The notes under the pieces were generated by a model. It was given only the letters and a program-made list of their open reading frames with translations, searched no databases and was not told the origin of the DNA. From Paenibacillus sp. VTT E-133291 (GTDB taxonomy: Bacteria > Bacillota > Bacilli > Paenibacillales > Paenibacillaceae), in assembly GCF_002264395.1 (NCBI RefSeq), contig NZ_NFVA01000047.1, positions 1-52,868 of the forward strand: 52,868 bases of DNA, given 5' to 3'. Position numbers and translations under genes: made by a program. This document shows positions 34,182-43,011 of the stretch, in pieces (position 1 is the first letter of the stretch; each line of letters begins with the position of its first letter).

Positions 34182-35710
34182 ACGGCGCTCTCCTCTCTGT
34201 TATGAATACCAGCCATCAATAAACCAATGCGCTCCCGATTCGCTTCCCCATGTGTACTTTCACCAATAATGGAGCCGTTGTAGATTACTAGAATCCGGTC
34301 AGACAACTGAAGCAATTCATCTAAATCCTCCGAAATTAACAGCACGCCACTACCTGAACCACGCAGCTCCATAAGAAGGTCGTGAACACCAGCCGTAGCA
34401 CCTACATCCAGCCCTTGCGTTGGATGAACAGCGACCATCAGCTTCGGCCGATGGCTGATCTCACGTGCAAACAGCAGCTTCTGCTGATTACCACCTGACA
34501 ATTGCTGAACTGGTGTATCCATCTCAGGTGTTTTGACGTTAAAGCGCTGGACCAGCTCCTCTGACCACGAACGGTTCTTCGCAGACTTCAGGAAACCGAA
34601 TTTGGAGTGCTCCTCTGAGCGGTAAGACTTAAACAAAAGATTATCCACCGATCCGAGGCGTCCAGCTAAACCGCTCTTCATCCGATTCTCCGGCACGTGG
34701 GAGATTCCTGAATCAATTGCCCCTCTAACCGAAGCCGATTTCACCGTCTTTCCATCAAACGTGATTTCACCACTTTTCCAGCTCCTAAGACCTGTTAACA
34801 CTTCGGCCAGTTCCTTTTGCCCATTGCCAGCTACCCCAGCTACGCCTACAATCTCTCCTTTGCATACGTTCAGTGAGAAGTGATCCAATGCTTTTCGCCC
34901 GTGATCGGCAAATACGTCCACATCTTTCACTTCTAATAAAGAATCCCCTTCAAAGGCTTCCCGCTCTTGACGGGTGATGGTTATTTCCTTGCCCACCATC
35001 AAACGAGCCAGCTCTAACTCATCTGTATCTGCCGTAGTCAGCGTGGTGATCATTTTTCCTTTGCGCATGACGGAAATCCGATCGGAGGACGCCATAACCT
35101 CTTTCATTTTATGAGTCGTCATAATGACCGTCTTTCCTGCCTGCTTCATGACCCGCAGTGTTTCAAATAGCTGTTCCACCTCTCCCGGGGTCAGTACAGA
35201 GGTTGGTTCATCCAGAATAATAATGTCAGCCCCGCGATACAGCGTCTTAACGATTTCAACACGCTGCTGCTCACCCACGGACAACTGCCAGATCGGGCGA
35301 TCCACCGGGAAATTCAGTCCAAACCTTTTCGCTAATGCCTCGATCTCCTTGTGTTTGTTCTTCATCCACTTACGGCCGCGCCAGAAAGACGACTTTTCGC
35401 CAAGCACGATATTTTCTGCTGCTGTGAGGCTTTGCACCAGTCTAAAGTTCTGAAACACCATACCTACACCTAGCTGCGCAGCATCTTTAGGAGAACGGAT
35501 CTGAGCACCTTTCCCATGAATGAAGATTTCTCCTTCGTCTGCTCTATACACCCCTGACAGCATGCTCATCACCGTACTTTTACCTGCCCCATTCTCACCA
35601 AGCAGCGCATGAATCTCACCCGCATTTGCCGAAAAGTCTACTTGATCACTGGCGGTTACCGAGCCAAATTTTTTCACAATCCCCCGCATTTCAACTGAAG
35701 TTCCCCGCAT
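34178..35710 (-). CDS. Nucleoside-type ABC transporter, double ATPase
   Basis: A 510-residue protein with two ABC modules in tandem (NupO/YufO, RbsA-like). Module 1 has GENGAGKST, LSVGEQQRVEI and IIILDEPTSVL. Module 2 has a degenerate Walker A (GVAGNGQKEL), LSGGNQQKLL and VAVHPTQGLD, so the second half is probably non-hydrolytic, as is common in this family. The start is ATG 35710 after GAAGGAGGGG. Confidence 0.93.
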   Translation of the reverse strand: MRGTSVEMRGIVKKFGSVTASDQVDFSANAGEIHALLGENGAGKSTVMSMLSGVYRADEGEIFIHGKGAQIRSPKDAAQLGVGMVFQNFRLVQSLTAAENIVLGEKSSFWRGRKWMKNKHKEIEALAKRFGLNFPVDRPIWQLSVGEQQRVEIVKTLYRGADIIILDEPTSVLTPGEVEQLFETLRVMKQAGKTVIMTTHKMKEVMASSDRISVMRKGKMITTLTTADTDELELARLMVGKEITITRQEREAFEGDSLLEVKDVDVFADHGRKALDHFSLNVCKGEIVGVAGVAGNGQKELAEVLTGLRSWKSGEITFDGKTVKSASVRGAIDSGISHVPENRMKSGLAGRLGSVDNLLFKSYRSEEHSKFGFLKSAKNRSWSEELVQRFNVKTPEMDTPVQQLSGGNQQKLLFAREISHRPKLMVAVHPTQGLDVGATAGVHDLLMELRGSGSGVLLISEDLDELLQLSDRILVIYNGSIIGESTHGEANRERIGLLMAGIHNREESAV

Positions 35711-35819
35711 GGCCTGTGCCCCTCCTTCCTTCAAGTTGTAGTACGGGTGGGGAAGTTTCCGCTTAACGGAACCCGCCCCACCCATAGATTGTGCACATTT
35801 TATTCCCTATTTTTAAACA

Positions 35820-36977
35820 TTATTGCGGGATGGTTCCTTCCACACCTTTTACGAGCCAGTTCATGCCCAGCACTTCCTCCAAGGTCAGCTTCTGACCCTC
35901 CTGAACCTTCACATTCCCTTGATTATCTGAGATCGGACCTGTGAAAACCTCAAGCTCACCGCTGATAATTTTGGCTTTGGCGTCTTCGACAAGCTTTTTC
36001 ACATCCTCTGGAATCTTGTTCCCGAAAGGAGCCAACTCCACCATACCGTCAGCCATATCACCGGAATATTGCTCGCTCTTCCATGTTCCATCTATAACTG
36101 CCTGCACAGCTTTTACGTAATAAGGACCCCAGTTCCATACTGGATTCGTTAAATAATTATCCGGGGCGTATTTGCTCATATCCGAGTCATTTCCCCCGGC
36201 AAAAGCGCCCCGTTCAGCAGCAGCCTGCAGTGTAGCAGGGGAATCCTGATAAGCCAAAAGCACATCCGCCCCTTTATCCAGCAAACTGATTGCCGCTTGG
36301 CGTTCAGTCGTCGGGTCATACCATGTATTCGTCCAAACCACATTTACTTTCACATCCGGATTGACACTTTGTGCGCCAAGGGTATATGCATTCAAGTTAT
36401 AAATTACTTCACTGATCGGAAAAGCACCGACATAACCCAGCTGATTGTTTTTGGTCATTTTTCCAGCCGCAATACCGCTCAAATAACTGGCTTGATAATT
36501 CTTCCCGAAGTAGGTCCCCATGTTCTCTGCGGTTTTATAACCAGAAGCATGCATGAACTTCACATTGGGAAATTTGCCTGCTACATTCAAAGTAAAATCC
36601 ATATATCCGAAGCTCGTTGTAAACACGATGTCGTGTGATTGCGCAAGCTCTGTAATGATTCGTTCCGCATCGGCACTTTCAGGAACATTTTCTACAAAGT
36701 CAGCTTTAATTCCAAGCTCCTTCTCCAGATACAGCCGCCCTTGATCATGTTGATACGTATAGCCGCCATCCCCTGGAGGACCGATATACACAAAAGCAAC
36801 CGTCGGTTTCTTTGCAGCCGGTTCTGTTGTTGCAGTTGCATCTGTTGCCGCTGTAGTTGTCGCTGGTGCCTCCGTTGCATTTGTAGAAGTATTATTGCTG
36901 CCACACCCCACCAAAGCCACCGTCATCAGAACTATTAATGCAAGACAAGATGTTATGAACTGACCCCTTTTTATCAT
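35820..36977 (-). CDS. BMP family substrate-binding lipoprotein
   Basis: The extracellular binding protein of the transporter, 385 residues. Lipoprotein signal peptide with lipobox ALVGC (Cys25), a Thr/Ala-rich spacer to about residue 55, then the BMP/PnrA domain starting VAFVYIGPPGDGGYTYQHDQ. Family members bind purine nucleosides. GGAGGAGGAG precedes the ATG, and a sigma-A promoter lies 56-84 bases upstream. It is the first gene of what looks like a 14.5-kb operon running to pucG. Confidence 0.92.
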   Translation of the reverse strand: MIKRGQFITSCLALIVLMTVALVGCGSNNTSTNATEAPATTTAATDATATTEPAAKKPTVAFVYIGPPGDGGYTYQHDQGRLYLEKELGIKADFVENVPESADAERIITELAQSHDIVFTTSFGYMDFTLNVAGKFPNVKFMHASGYKTAENMGTYFGKNYQASYLSGIAAGKMTKNNQLGYVGAFPISEVIYNLNAYTLGAQSVNPDVKVNVVWTNTWYDPTTERQAAISLLDKGADVLLAYQDSPATLQAAAERGAFAGGNDSDMSKYAPDNYLTNPVWNWGPYYVKAVQAVIDGTWKSEQYSGDMADGMVELAPFGNKIPEDVKKLVEDAKAKIISGELEVFTGPISDNQGNVKVQEGQKLTLEEVLGMNWLVKGVEGTIPQ

Positions 36978-37032
36978 AATTCTCCTCCTCCAAATCATCT
37001 CTCATCATGGCTGCAACCATTAATGTACTTCT

Positions 37033-37085
37033 ACTATACTTAGAGGTGGTCTTTGCGTAAATTTATATAACATACGTTTGTGTTA
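37033..37085 (-). promoter_or_regulatory. Promoter and candidate PucR site of the transporter-puc operon
   Basis: On the minus strand TTTACG (37061-37056), 17 bases and TATAGT (37038-37033) form a sigma-A promoter with a weak -35. Directly upstream of the -35, TAACA (37068-37072) and TGTTA (37081-37085) form an inverted repeat with an 8-base spacer. That is a position suited to an activator, and PucR activates puc genes in B. subtilis. Confidence 0.5.
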
Positions 37086-37151
37086 GATGATAAGAATTAG
37101 AGCTTTTTTTGTGTGGTATGCACTAACTGGTTTTTCAAAGGTGAGATCCGT

Positions 37152-37166
37152 GTCATATTATATGAC
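37152..37166. repeat. 15-base palindrome GTCATATTATATGAC
   Basis: A perfect 7-bp inverted repeat around one base, between pucB and the transporter operon. No T-run adjoins it. Candidate operator. Confidence 0.45.
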
Positions 37167-37214
37167 TAAAGGCGAAAAAAGAACACTTACTCAGATCACT
37201 TTTCGATTACATTT

Positions 37215-37838
37215 CTATTTTTCGTTCCTCAGTATCCATTGCTCCTGAATCTCACCAAAATCCTCTTCTGTATCTGCATCCATGAAATAGTGGGTGGATT
37301 CAGACTCCAGAACGATTCCCTTATAATCAGGCGAACGCAAAATCGCTGCCGCTCCGCGATCCCCATCCAATCCCTGTAGTACTGGAAACAACGTCTTCGA
37401 AAATAAAGCCGGTGGCATAGCTGACCCATTGCTGACACTAGCCACATAATCCATGTCCGGTGATTGTTCAAACGTTTGTATTAAACGATTCACTAATGCC
37501 GTAGTAATAAATGGCTGATCCGCAAGCGCCACAACTACTGCATCGGGCTGCAAAGGCAATACCGCATTAAGACCGCAGCGCAGTGAAAAAGACAATCCTA
37601 GATGTGCGGTTAAGCAAGTTTCGGTACGTCTGGATCCTTGCGGTTCAATCGCGGGTGGCAGCCATTCCAAGTTGTCATCCGCACGCACTACCACGATTAG
37701 CGGTTCTAGATTGCAACGATCCAATTCACTAAGCGCGACGCTCCCGAGTGAGACCTCCTGCGACAATTTCAGTGAAACCTTGGACACGCCCATCCGCCTG
37801 CTCTGCCCCGCTGCCAAATATATTCCTGCTACCTTCAA
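37215..37838 (-). CDS. pucB: Molybdenum cofactor cytidylyltransferase-like protein
   Basis: A MocA/MobA-like nucleotidyltransferase of 207 residues that would add CMP or otherwise mature the molybdopterin cofactor for xanthine dehydrogenase. The N-terminal IYLAAGQSRRMGVSK is the nucleotide-binding signature and ALADQPF holds the metal-binding Asp. The start is TTG at 37838, preceded by GGAGTGGAGAG. It overlaps the end of pucA by 110 bases in a different frame, which is unusually long. Confidence 0.85.
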   Translation of the reverse strand: MKVAGIYLAAGQSRRMGVSKVSLKLSQEVSLGSVALSELDRCNLEPLIVVVRADDNLEWLPPAIEPQGSRRTETCLTAHLGLSFSLRCGLNAVLPLQPDAVVVALADQPFITTALVNRLIQTFEQSPDMDYVASVSNGSAMPPALFSKTLFPVLQGLDGDRGAAAILRSPDYKGIVLESESTHYFMDADTEEDFGEIQEQWILRNEK

Positions 37839-38847
37839 TACTCTCCACTCCTTTGGGCAGTTCTCGTGAGCCCGCCCTTCTAATTTGAATAATTTCAGCT
37901 ATAATACTGACCGCAATTTCCTCCGGACCTTCTCCACCAATGGGCAACCCTACAGGCGCATGCAAAGATGCAGGAGCCTCAAGCTCTTCCAGTAAAAGAG
38001 ATATCCGCACCTTCGACCCGATAATCCCTATATATAAAGGAGCAAGCGGAATCACACTCTCCAGGAACTGTCTATCTCTCCCAAGCTGATGACTGCAAAT
38101 CAATACATAATCCTCCTGAGCTATGCCCAATCGCTGAACAACCTCCATAGGGGAACAAATTACCTGTTCAGCTCGAGGAAACTTATTGTGCAAGCTTCCT
38201 TCGCGCCAATCCGCAACCGCAACCCGAAAGCCAACGTTGTCGGCAAGCTCCGCAATCGGAACCACATCACGCCCCCCGCCAAAAATCACAAGCCGCGGTT
38301 TGGGCACGAAAGACGTATCGAATGCTGTCAATTCTGCTGGAGCGGCCATAAAGTGACCTGTCGCTAGGTTTTCTTTTGCCGAGGGGGATAATTTTGGACG
38401 GTTCTTGTTCTGCGATAGCGAAGTATCCGGCTCCAGCTTATAGGCAAAACCTTTCTCCACTGCTTCGCGGAACAGAACTAGATTCTCTCCCCTAGCCAAT
38501 CTGTCACTCGCCTGCACTAAAAGCTTGTAGAGCTCACCCTGCACGGGTTCAAGCACCACTTTAATTTTGCCCCCGCACCCGACAGTTTCACCCCAGGACA
38601 AATCATCCGGAGACAACATATTGTATTCCACAATTTCGGGCAGCCCTCGTTCCCATATTCCAGAGGTACGTAGCTGCAGATCGCTTTCCAGACAACCTGG
38701 ACTCAGACTTCCAATCGTGCCCCCTTCAAAAAACAGCATCACTGCCCCGGGTTTACGATACGAATGCCCCTCCACTTCTATCAACGTCACCAGCACCGCA
38801 GGTGCCTTATGGGTTTGAATATGCATTGCGATCTCATGTGTATTCAC
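37729..38847 (-). CDS. pucA: XdhC/CoxI family xanthine dehydrogenase maturation protein
   Basis: An accessory factor that inserts or sulphurates the molybdenum cofactor of xanthine dehydrogenase, 372 residues. XdhC motifs HSYRKPGAVMLF and LSPGCLESDL lie at the N-terminus. A Rossmann-like C-terminal domain has LVIFGGGRDV and GIIGSK. The last roughly 40 residues overlap pucB and look unconserved; a typical PucA is about 330 residues, so a shifted stop is possible. It starts 39 bases after pucR ends. Confidence 0.88.
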   Translation of the reverse strand: MNTHEIAMHIQTHKAPAVLVTLIEVEGHSYRKPGAVMLFFEGGTIGSLSPGCLESDLQLRTSGIWERGLPEIVEYNMLSPDDLSWGETVGCGGKIKVVLEPVQGELYKLLVQASDRLARGENLVLFREAVEKGFAYKLEPDTSLSQNKNRPKLSPSAKENLATGHFMAAPAELTAFDTSFVPKPRLVIFGGGRDVVPIAELADNVGFRVAVADWREGSLHNKFPRAEQVICSPMEVVQRLGIAQEDYVLICSHQLGRDRQFLESVIPLAPLYIGIIGSKVRISLLLEELEAPASLHAPVGLPIGGEGPEEIAVSIIAEIIQIRRAGSRELPKGVESIEGSRNIFGSGAEQADGRVQGFTEIVAGGLTRERRA

Positions 38848-38886
38848 GAGGTTCCCCTCCTCCGTGTTTGCATTTCAACCCAGTCC

Positions 38887-40461
38887 TTAGTCCCGCCCAA
38901 GCATTCTCCGAAACATGAACACTAGCTTCAGCCTCATTAGATCATTTATTTTTTTAAAATCGACGTCCAGGAGCTCACTAAGCTTCTCGATTCGGTAGGT
39001 AGCCGTGTTCCGATGAATAAACAGCTTTTTGGCTGTCTCATTGACATGCCCATCGTTCTCTAGATAAACCTCCAGCGTCCGCAGCATTTCTCGTACATAC
39101 TCCGGCTCACGGCTAAGCAGTCCTCTAAGCGTTCCGTTGCAATATTTCTCCATGACCTCTGTCGGGATTTGCCCAAGAAGCAAGGAAAGCTCAAGCTGCC
39201 GATAATGTACAACATTCCCATGCACTCCCTCAAACTGAAGCATCCCCATACATTCCTTCACCTCCGCAAAAGCCTCCTTCAGCCCATCCGGCTTCACTTT
39301 ATAACTACTTATCGCAGCTCGTGGATAATCCCCCTTGTCAAACTTCAGGTTGTCAAAACAAGCCTGAATTACATCCCGAAATTGCTCAGGACTCTGAAGT
39401 GTTGCCGGATAGATGGACAATAATCCTTGGTCTACAATCACATGAATGGCCGTTGATTCCCGCAATACGGGGTGTTCAGTGTATTCTTCTTTTAATCTAA
39501 GCAGCTCACTTTGGCGGTCTTCAACAGTCGCAACAATATCAGTTAATACCAGTTGAAATGGCGACTGAAGCAGTTCAATTTCCAATTCGAGCGTAGCCTG
39601 TGCTAAATCGGCGTAAGATAAGTTACCATTTAGACAACGTCTCAGCAATCCACTGAATTCCCTATGTTCTGCCTGTTCAAAATAATCCTCGTATCCTGAA
39701 TGAATATGATAAGAAATAAGTTCAGCGCCCTGAACGAACAAGCTCTCTTCCACCGGGAGCAATAAAGGGTCGATGGAACAATACAATAAATAGCCCGAAC
39801 ACTTTTCTCCTTGCATTAGTGGTGTTCGATAACCCGTACGAGCTTCTACACGAAAACGTTGATTACGCTTCTGCCAGGGCCAACCCTCCAGCAGCTGTGA
39901 CGTCTGATATTCAGAATTGTTATAAATTACATCCCCGCGTGCGCTAACCACTACAAGTGAATGGCCAATCACTTCAGACACCGAGTCAAACAGTGGACGG
40001 CTGCGGACAGATCGCAGGGCAAATTGCATCAGCTTTTTCTGCTTCTCCATTATGCCCTGCAAAACATGAGTACTCCGGCTAAGCTCGGCGCGAAACAGGC
40101 CATTCATTTGATCCGAAAAAGTGAACTGGAACGGCAATTGGATTAAGGGGAAGCTAAGGTTCTCCGCTTCTGCGATTAGCTTCTCCGGTACTTCATCCCA
40201 AAATCGTCCCAGCTTAATACCCAAGGCCGACGAGCCCCTTCGATTCAGTGTTTGCAGCAAAGCAGAGGCATCCTCCAGATTATCCTTGATTAAATAGGCT
40301 GTCGTTAGCAGCATCTCGCCTTCTTTGATCCAATCCGAAATATCAGGTGCGTCCATCACATTAATCGATTTCACAATTCGATGTTTCCCCTTGGACCCCG
40401 CGATAAGCTTCGCCTCGGACAAAGGATAAATGGACAACGCTTCTTCAACCGTAAGATGCAT
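38887..40461 (-). CDS. pucR: PucR family purine catabolism regulator
   Basis: A DNA-binding regulator of 524 residues. The N-terminal PucR domain begins MHLTVEEALSIYPLSEAKLI, and the C-terminal helix-turn-helix reads NETAKKLFIHRNTATYRIEK. In B. subtilis PucR activates puc genes in response to allantoin-type intermediates when nitrogen is scarce. The start is ATG 40461 after GGAGGG; upstream residues in frame are not conserved. It sits at the head of pucR-pucA-pucB and is divergent from the RidA gene. Confidence 0.92.
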   Translation of the reverse strand: MHLTVEEALSIYPLSEAKLIAGSKGKHRIVKSINVMDAPDISDWIKEGEMLLTTAYLIKDNLEDASALLQTLNRRGSSALGIKLGRFWDEVPEKLIAEAENLSFPLIQLPFQFTFSDQMNGLFRAELSRSTHVLQGIMEKQKKLMQFALRSVRSRPLFDSVSEVIGHSLVVVSARGDVIYNNSEYQTSQLLEGWPWQKRNQRFRVEARTGYRTPLMQGEKCSGYLLYCSIDPLLLPVEESLFVQGAELISYHIHSGYEDYFEQAEHREFSGLLRRCLNGNLSYADLAQATLELEIELLQSPFQLVLTDIVATVEDRQSELLRLKEEYTEHPVLRESTAIHVIVDQGLLSIYPATLQSPEQFRDVIQACFDNLKFDKGDYPRAAISSYKVKPDGLKEAFAEVKECMGMLQFEGVHGNVVHYRQLELSLLLGQIPTEVMEKYCNGTLRGLLSREPEYVREMLRTLEVYLENDGHVNETAKKLFIHRNTATYRIEKLSELLDVDFKKINDLMRLKLVFMFRRMLGRD

Positions 40462-40502
40462 GCCATCCCTCCTTTTTAGGATCAATAGAACCATTTCTGA
40501 TT

Positions 40503-40529
40503 TATAATGTTATTTTATGTAACATTATA
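40503..40529. promoter_or_regulatory. 10-bp inverted repeat in the pucR leader, candidate operator
   Basis: TATAATGTTA (40503-40512) and TAACATTATA (40520-40529), 7-base spacer, perfect arms, 42-68 bases upstream of the pucR start. It shares the ATGTTA/TAACAT core with other sites in the region. Confidence 0.6.
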
Positions 40530-40579
40530 ATTAAAATGAACCTCCTTGGATAGAGTAAAATTAAAATTTAATGATAATT

Positions 40580-40593
40580 ATGTTAGTTAACAT
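40580..40593. promoter_or_regulatory. ATGTTA-GT-TAACAT palindrome between pucR and ridA
   Basis: Perfect 6-bp arms around 2 bases, 41 bases upstream of the ridA -35. Same core as the 40503-40529 repeat, 70 bases away centre to centre. Candidate regulator site for both divergent genes. Confidence 0.55.
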
Positions 40594-40633
40594 TACATTA
40601 AATATATGTATCTAATGAATCATTAAACTTTAG

Positions 40634-40661
40634 TTCACATCACTTGTGTTAGAGGTATAAT
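40634..40661 (+). promoter_or_regulatory. Sigma-A promoter of the RidA gene
   Basis: TTCACA (40634-40639), 16-base spacer and a perfect TATAAT (40656-40661). The start codon is 40 bases downstream. Confidence 0.65.
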
Positions 40662-40700
40662 TAGATCGGACAACATTAGGATGGATTTGGAGGGGATCTT

Positions 40701-41084
40701 TTGAGTAAAAAGCAAGTGTTTACGGGTTCACCCTGGGAGTCGGTGGTTGGATATTCTCGCGCCATCCGAATCGGCAATCGTATCGAAGTCGCAGGAACAA
40801 CAGCCATGCAAGACGGGGAAGTAGTGGGTGTAGGAGATCCATACGCGCAGACGAAATTCATTCTACATACCATCGAAAAAGCGCTAAACCAGCTAGAAGC
40901 TGATTTGTCGCATGTAATTAGAACAAGAATGTTCGTGACAGACATCTCACGCTGGGAAGAAGTCGGCAAAGCACACGGCGAATTCTTCAAAGATATTCAG
41001 CCTGTAGCAACCATGGTAGAGGTAAAGGCGCTTATTGATCCACTATTGTTAGTAGAAATAGAAGTCGAAGCATTCGTAGAATAG
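40701..41084 (+). CDS. RidA family enamine/imine deaminase-like protein
   Basis: A 127-residue RidA/YjgF fold protein. The substrate-binding Arg is in VIRTRMFVTDIS and the C-terminal VEIEVEAFVE is typical. Family members hydrolyse reactive imines and enamines or act on small amides. The start is TTG 40701, 7-8 bases after GGAGGGG. Its divergent pairing with pucR suggests a task in ureidoglycine/oxalurate chemistry, or in clearing imines formed by the aminotransferase. That is inference. Confidence 0.9.
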   Translation: MSKKQVFTGSPWESVVGYSRAIRIGNRIEVAGTTAMQDGEVVGVGDPYAQTKFILHTIEKALNQLEADLSHVIRTRMFVTDISRWEEVGKAHGEFFKDIQPVATMVEVKALIDPLLLVEIEVEAFVE

Positions 41085-41101
41085 AGCTCGGACGGGGCAT
41101 G

Positions 41102-41130
41102 GCACCTTCTTCACGGAAGGTGCTTTGTTT
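41102..41130 (+). terminator. RidA gene terminator
   Basis: GCACCTTC/GAAGGTGC stem with a 6-base loop followed by TTTGTTTG. Confidence 0.85.
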
Positions 41131-41171
41131 GCGTGTTCAGAGTGAACCGCGAGCGTGTCATAGCTGACCTT

Positions 41172-41461
41172 TGTGGCGTGGGGCATTTTTGCCCTTCTTT
41201 CCTGCAATATGGCCGGAATTCTTGGATTCTGGGGGATTTATACCCCTCTTTCCTGTAATATCGCCGGAATTACTGGATTCCGGGGCATTTCTGCCCTTCT
41301 TCCCCGCAATATGAGCCAATTTTTCGAATTCTACGGGATTTATACCGTTATTTTCAGCTATATGAGCCGATTTCGCGCATTCTACGGGACTTATACCGTT
41401 ATTTTGAGCTATATGAGCCGATTTCACACATTTTACGGGATTTATACCGTTATTTTTCTTC
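41172..41461. repeat. Array of about six 51-bp tandem repeats
   Basis: The unit has the form GGGATTTATACCGTTATTTT, then an AGCTATATGAGCCGATTT-like part, then CATTCTAC, with a period of 51 bases (50-52 in the first copies). Copies 4-6 (from about 41335) are most alike and copies 1-3 are diverged. Because 51 is a multiple of three, both strands stay open: the minus frame repeats NGINPVECAKSAHIAEN (17 residues), the plus frame GIYTVIFSYMSRFRAFY. Neither frame has a ribosome binding site, so I call this non-coding repeat DNA. There are no spacers, so it is not CRISPR. Confidence 0.88.
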
Positions 41462-41623
41462 ACATGGAGGAGTTTACTGAAACGCTGGTCTTAAGCCAAC
41501 TTTTGAGCGCTGAATTTATCTTTTACTCTAACACACCATTATTGAACCTACTTCATCACATTGAGATCATTTTTTAAAAACCAATTTCACCTATCATCTC
41601 AAAACCCATCAGGTCCCGTCATC

Positions 41624-42823
41624 TCAAGGTCGCCGCCATACCTCCTTCACCCATGAGAGTAACCGAAGATCCTGCCCATGTCCGGCTATAACCGACAATC
41701 CCAGCGGCAGTCCATTTGTAGAGAGCATAGGTAATGTTACCTGAGGAAGACCTGCCAGTCCGGCTATGCAACTCAACATCATCGCTCCACTACGGTTCTC
41801 TTCCAATTGACGCAACCCCCCTCCACGCAGTGGAGCAGGACCAGGTACTGTTGGAATCACAAGACAATTATCTTCTCCTAGCAATCCGCGCAATTGAGCA
41901 GAAATCTCCGCTCGTTTATTCAGAGCGATACTGTGGTCCTTGTCAGCTAAACTGGCAGCCCAAGAGAACCGTGCTGCAATATCTGGCCCAAAGAATGGTT
42001 TTACCTTTTCAATCCAGGCGCAATGGGTTGTCCAGATTTCATTACCCTGTAACTCTCGAAAAACATCCATCCAGACCTTCAATCCTTCTGGAGCTATTTC
42101 AGTTTTGAGGAAATGATCAGCACCAGTCCGCAAGCAGTTCAATCCATCCGCTAGAATACTCACATCCTTTGGAACGACCAATTCCCAACAGTCCGTAGCG
42201 ACAAATAAAGTTCCCATTTTCTTTTGTGAATCATCCCCTTTTTCATCCATGCGCCCAATCCCAAGTAAAACCTCCCCAACCTTCTGGAGCACATCCATAC
42301 GGTCAGCCATCCAGCCTACTGTATCAAATTGCGGTGATAACGGGATCACGCCTTTCAGATCCACCACACCATGTGTCGGTCGAAAGCCATATACTCCGCA
42401 ATACGCAGAAGGGACTCGAATAGAACCACCCGTATCTGTTCCGAGAGCAAAATCAACACTACCAGAAGCTACGGCTACTGCCGATCCACTAGAAGAACCG
42501 CCCGGGATACAACCTGCGGCACGGGGATTTATCGGCGTTCCATAATGATGGTTCTCACCACCCAGACTGTACATCAGCTCATCCGTATGAGTCGCCCCTC
42601 GAAGCGTCGCTCCCGACTGGAGAAGCCGGCGAACTACTGCCGCATGTTCTGTAGAGGGATTGTGGCTCCGTAACCAATCTGGATTACCTGCAGAAGGGCT
42701 GTGCCCTGCTATCGCATACACATCTTTTACAGCAAAGGTCATTCCGTCCAATATCCCATTCCCTAACCGTCCGACTGTTAGCTCAGAATCTATGAACGCA
42801 CCATACCGATTATCCAGAATCAT
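41624..42823 (-). CDS. Amidase signature family hydrolase
   Basis: A 399-residue amidase. The Ser-cisSer-Lys catalytic set is visible: FAVKDVYAI (Lys), CIPGGSSSGSAVAVA (cis-Ser) and TDTGGSIRVPS (nucleophile Ser). It is shorter than GatA and lacks GatCB neighbours, so it is not a tRNA amidotransferase. Placed downstream of the HpxW-like gene in the purine region, it could cleave a ureide or amide intermediate such as oxalurate. In Klebsiella an amidase-like HpxY accompanies HpxW. The substrate is unproven. Confidence 0.85.
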   Translation of the reverse strand: MILDNRYGAFIDSELTVGRLGNGILDGMTFAVKDVYAIAGHSPSAGNPDWLRSHNPSTEHAAVVRRLLQSGATLRGATHTDELMYSLGGENHHYGTPINPRAAGCIPGGSSSGSAVAVASGSVDFALGTDTGGSIRVPSAYCGVYGFRPTHGVVDLKGVIPLSPQFDTVGWMADRMDVLQKVGEVLLGIGRMDEKGDDSQKKMGTLFVATDCWELVVPKDVSILADGLNCLRTGADHFLKTEIAPEGLKVWMDVFRELQGNEIWTTHCAWIEKVKPFFGPDIAARFSWAASLADKDHSIALNKRAEISAQLRGLLGEDNCLVIPTVPGPAPLRGGGLRQLEENRSGAMMLSCIAGLAGLPQVTLPMLSTNGLPLGLSVIAGHGQDLRLLSWVKEVWRRP

Positions 42824-43011
42824 AGCTCCACCCTCACCTCACCGTTCCTTCTAAGATCTTAATCAACCGGTCATCCGTCATTTCTATTAAGAACCTATCG
42901 CTCCGTTAAACTAGGATTTTCCCATTTGCCTTTCCGAGAATCCTCTCACGATATCTTTCCCACCAAATAACGGAAGGAGCAATTCGGGGGATTTGGAGAG
43001 AGCATCTCACC

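Noticed and set aside
41172..41461. CRISPR array
   Set aside because: Repeats are directly abutting with no unique spacers, and no cas gene is nearby.
41158..41577. Reading frames of 101 and 134 codons on the two strands of the repeat array
   Set aside because: Both arise from the 51-bp period being a multiple of three; no ribosome binding site on either strand.
41624..42823. GatA subunit of the tRNA amidotransferase
   Set aside because: About 400 residues rather than about 485, no gatC or gatB beside it, and placed in a purine-catabolism region.
42834..42881. 15-codon minus-strand ORF before the amidase, considered as an AtzG/HpxX-like partner
   Set aside because: Far shorter than AtzG-type proteins (about 60 residues or more) and without a ribosome binding site.
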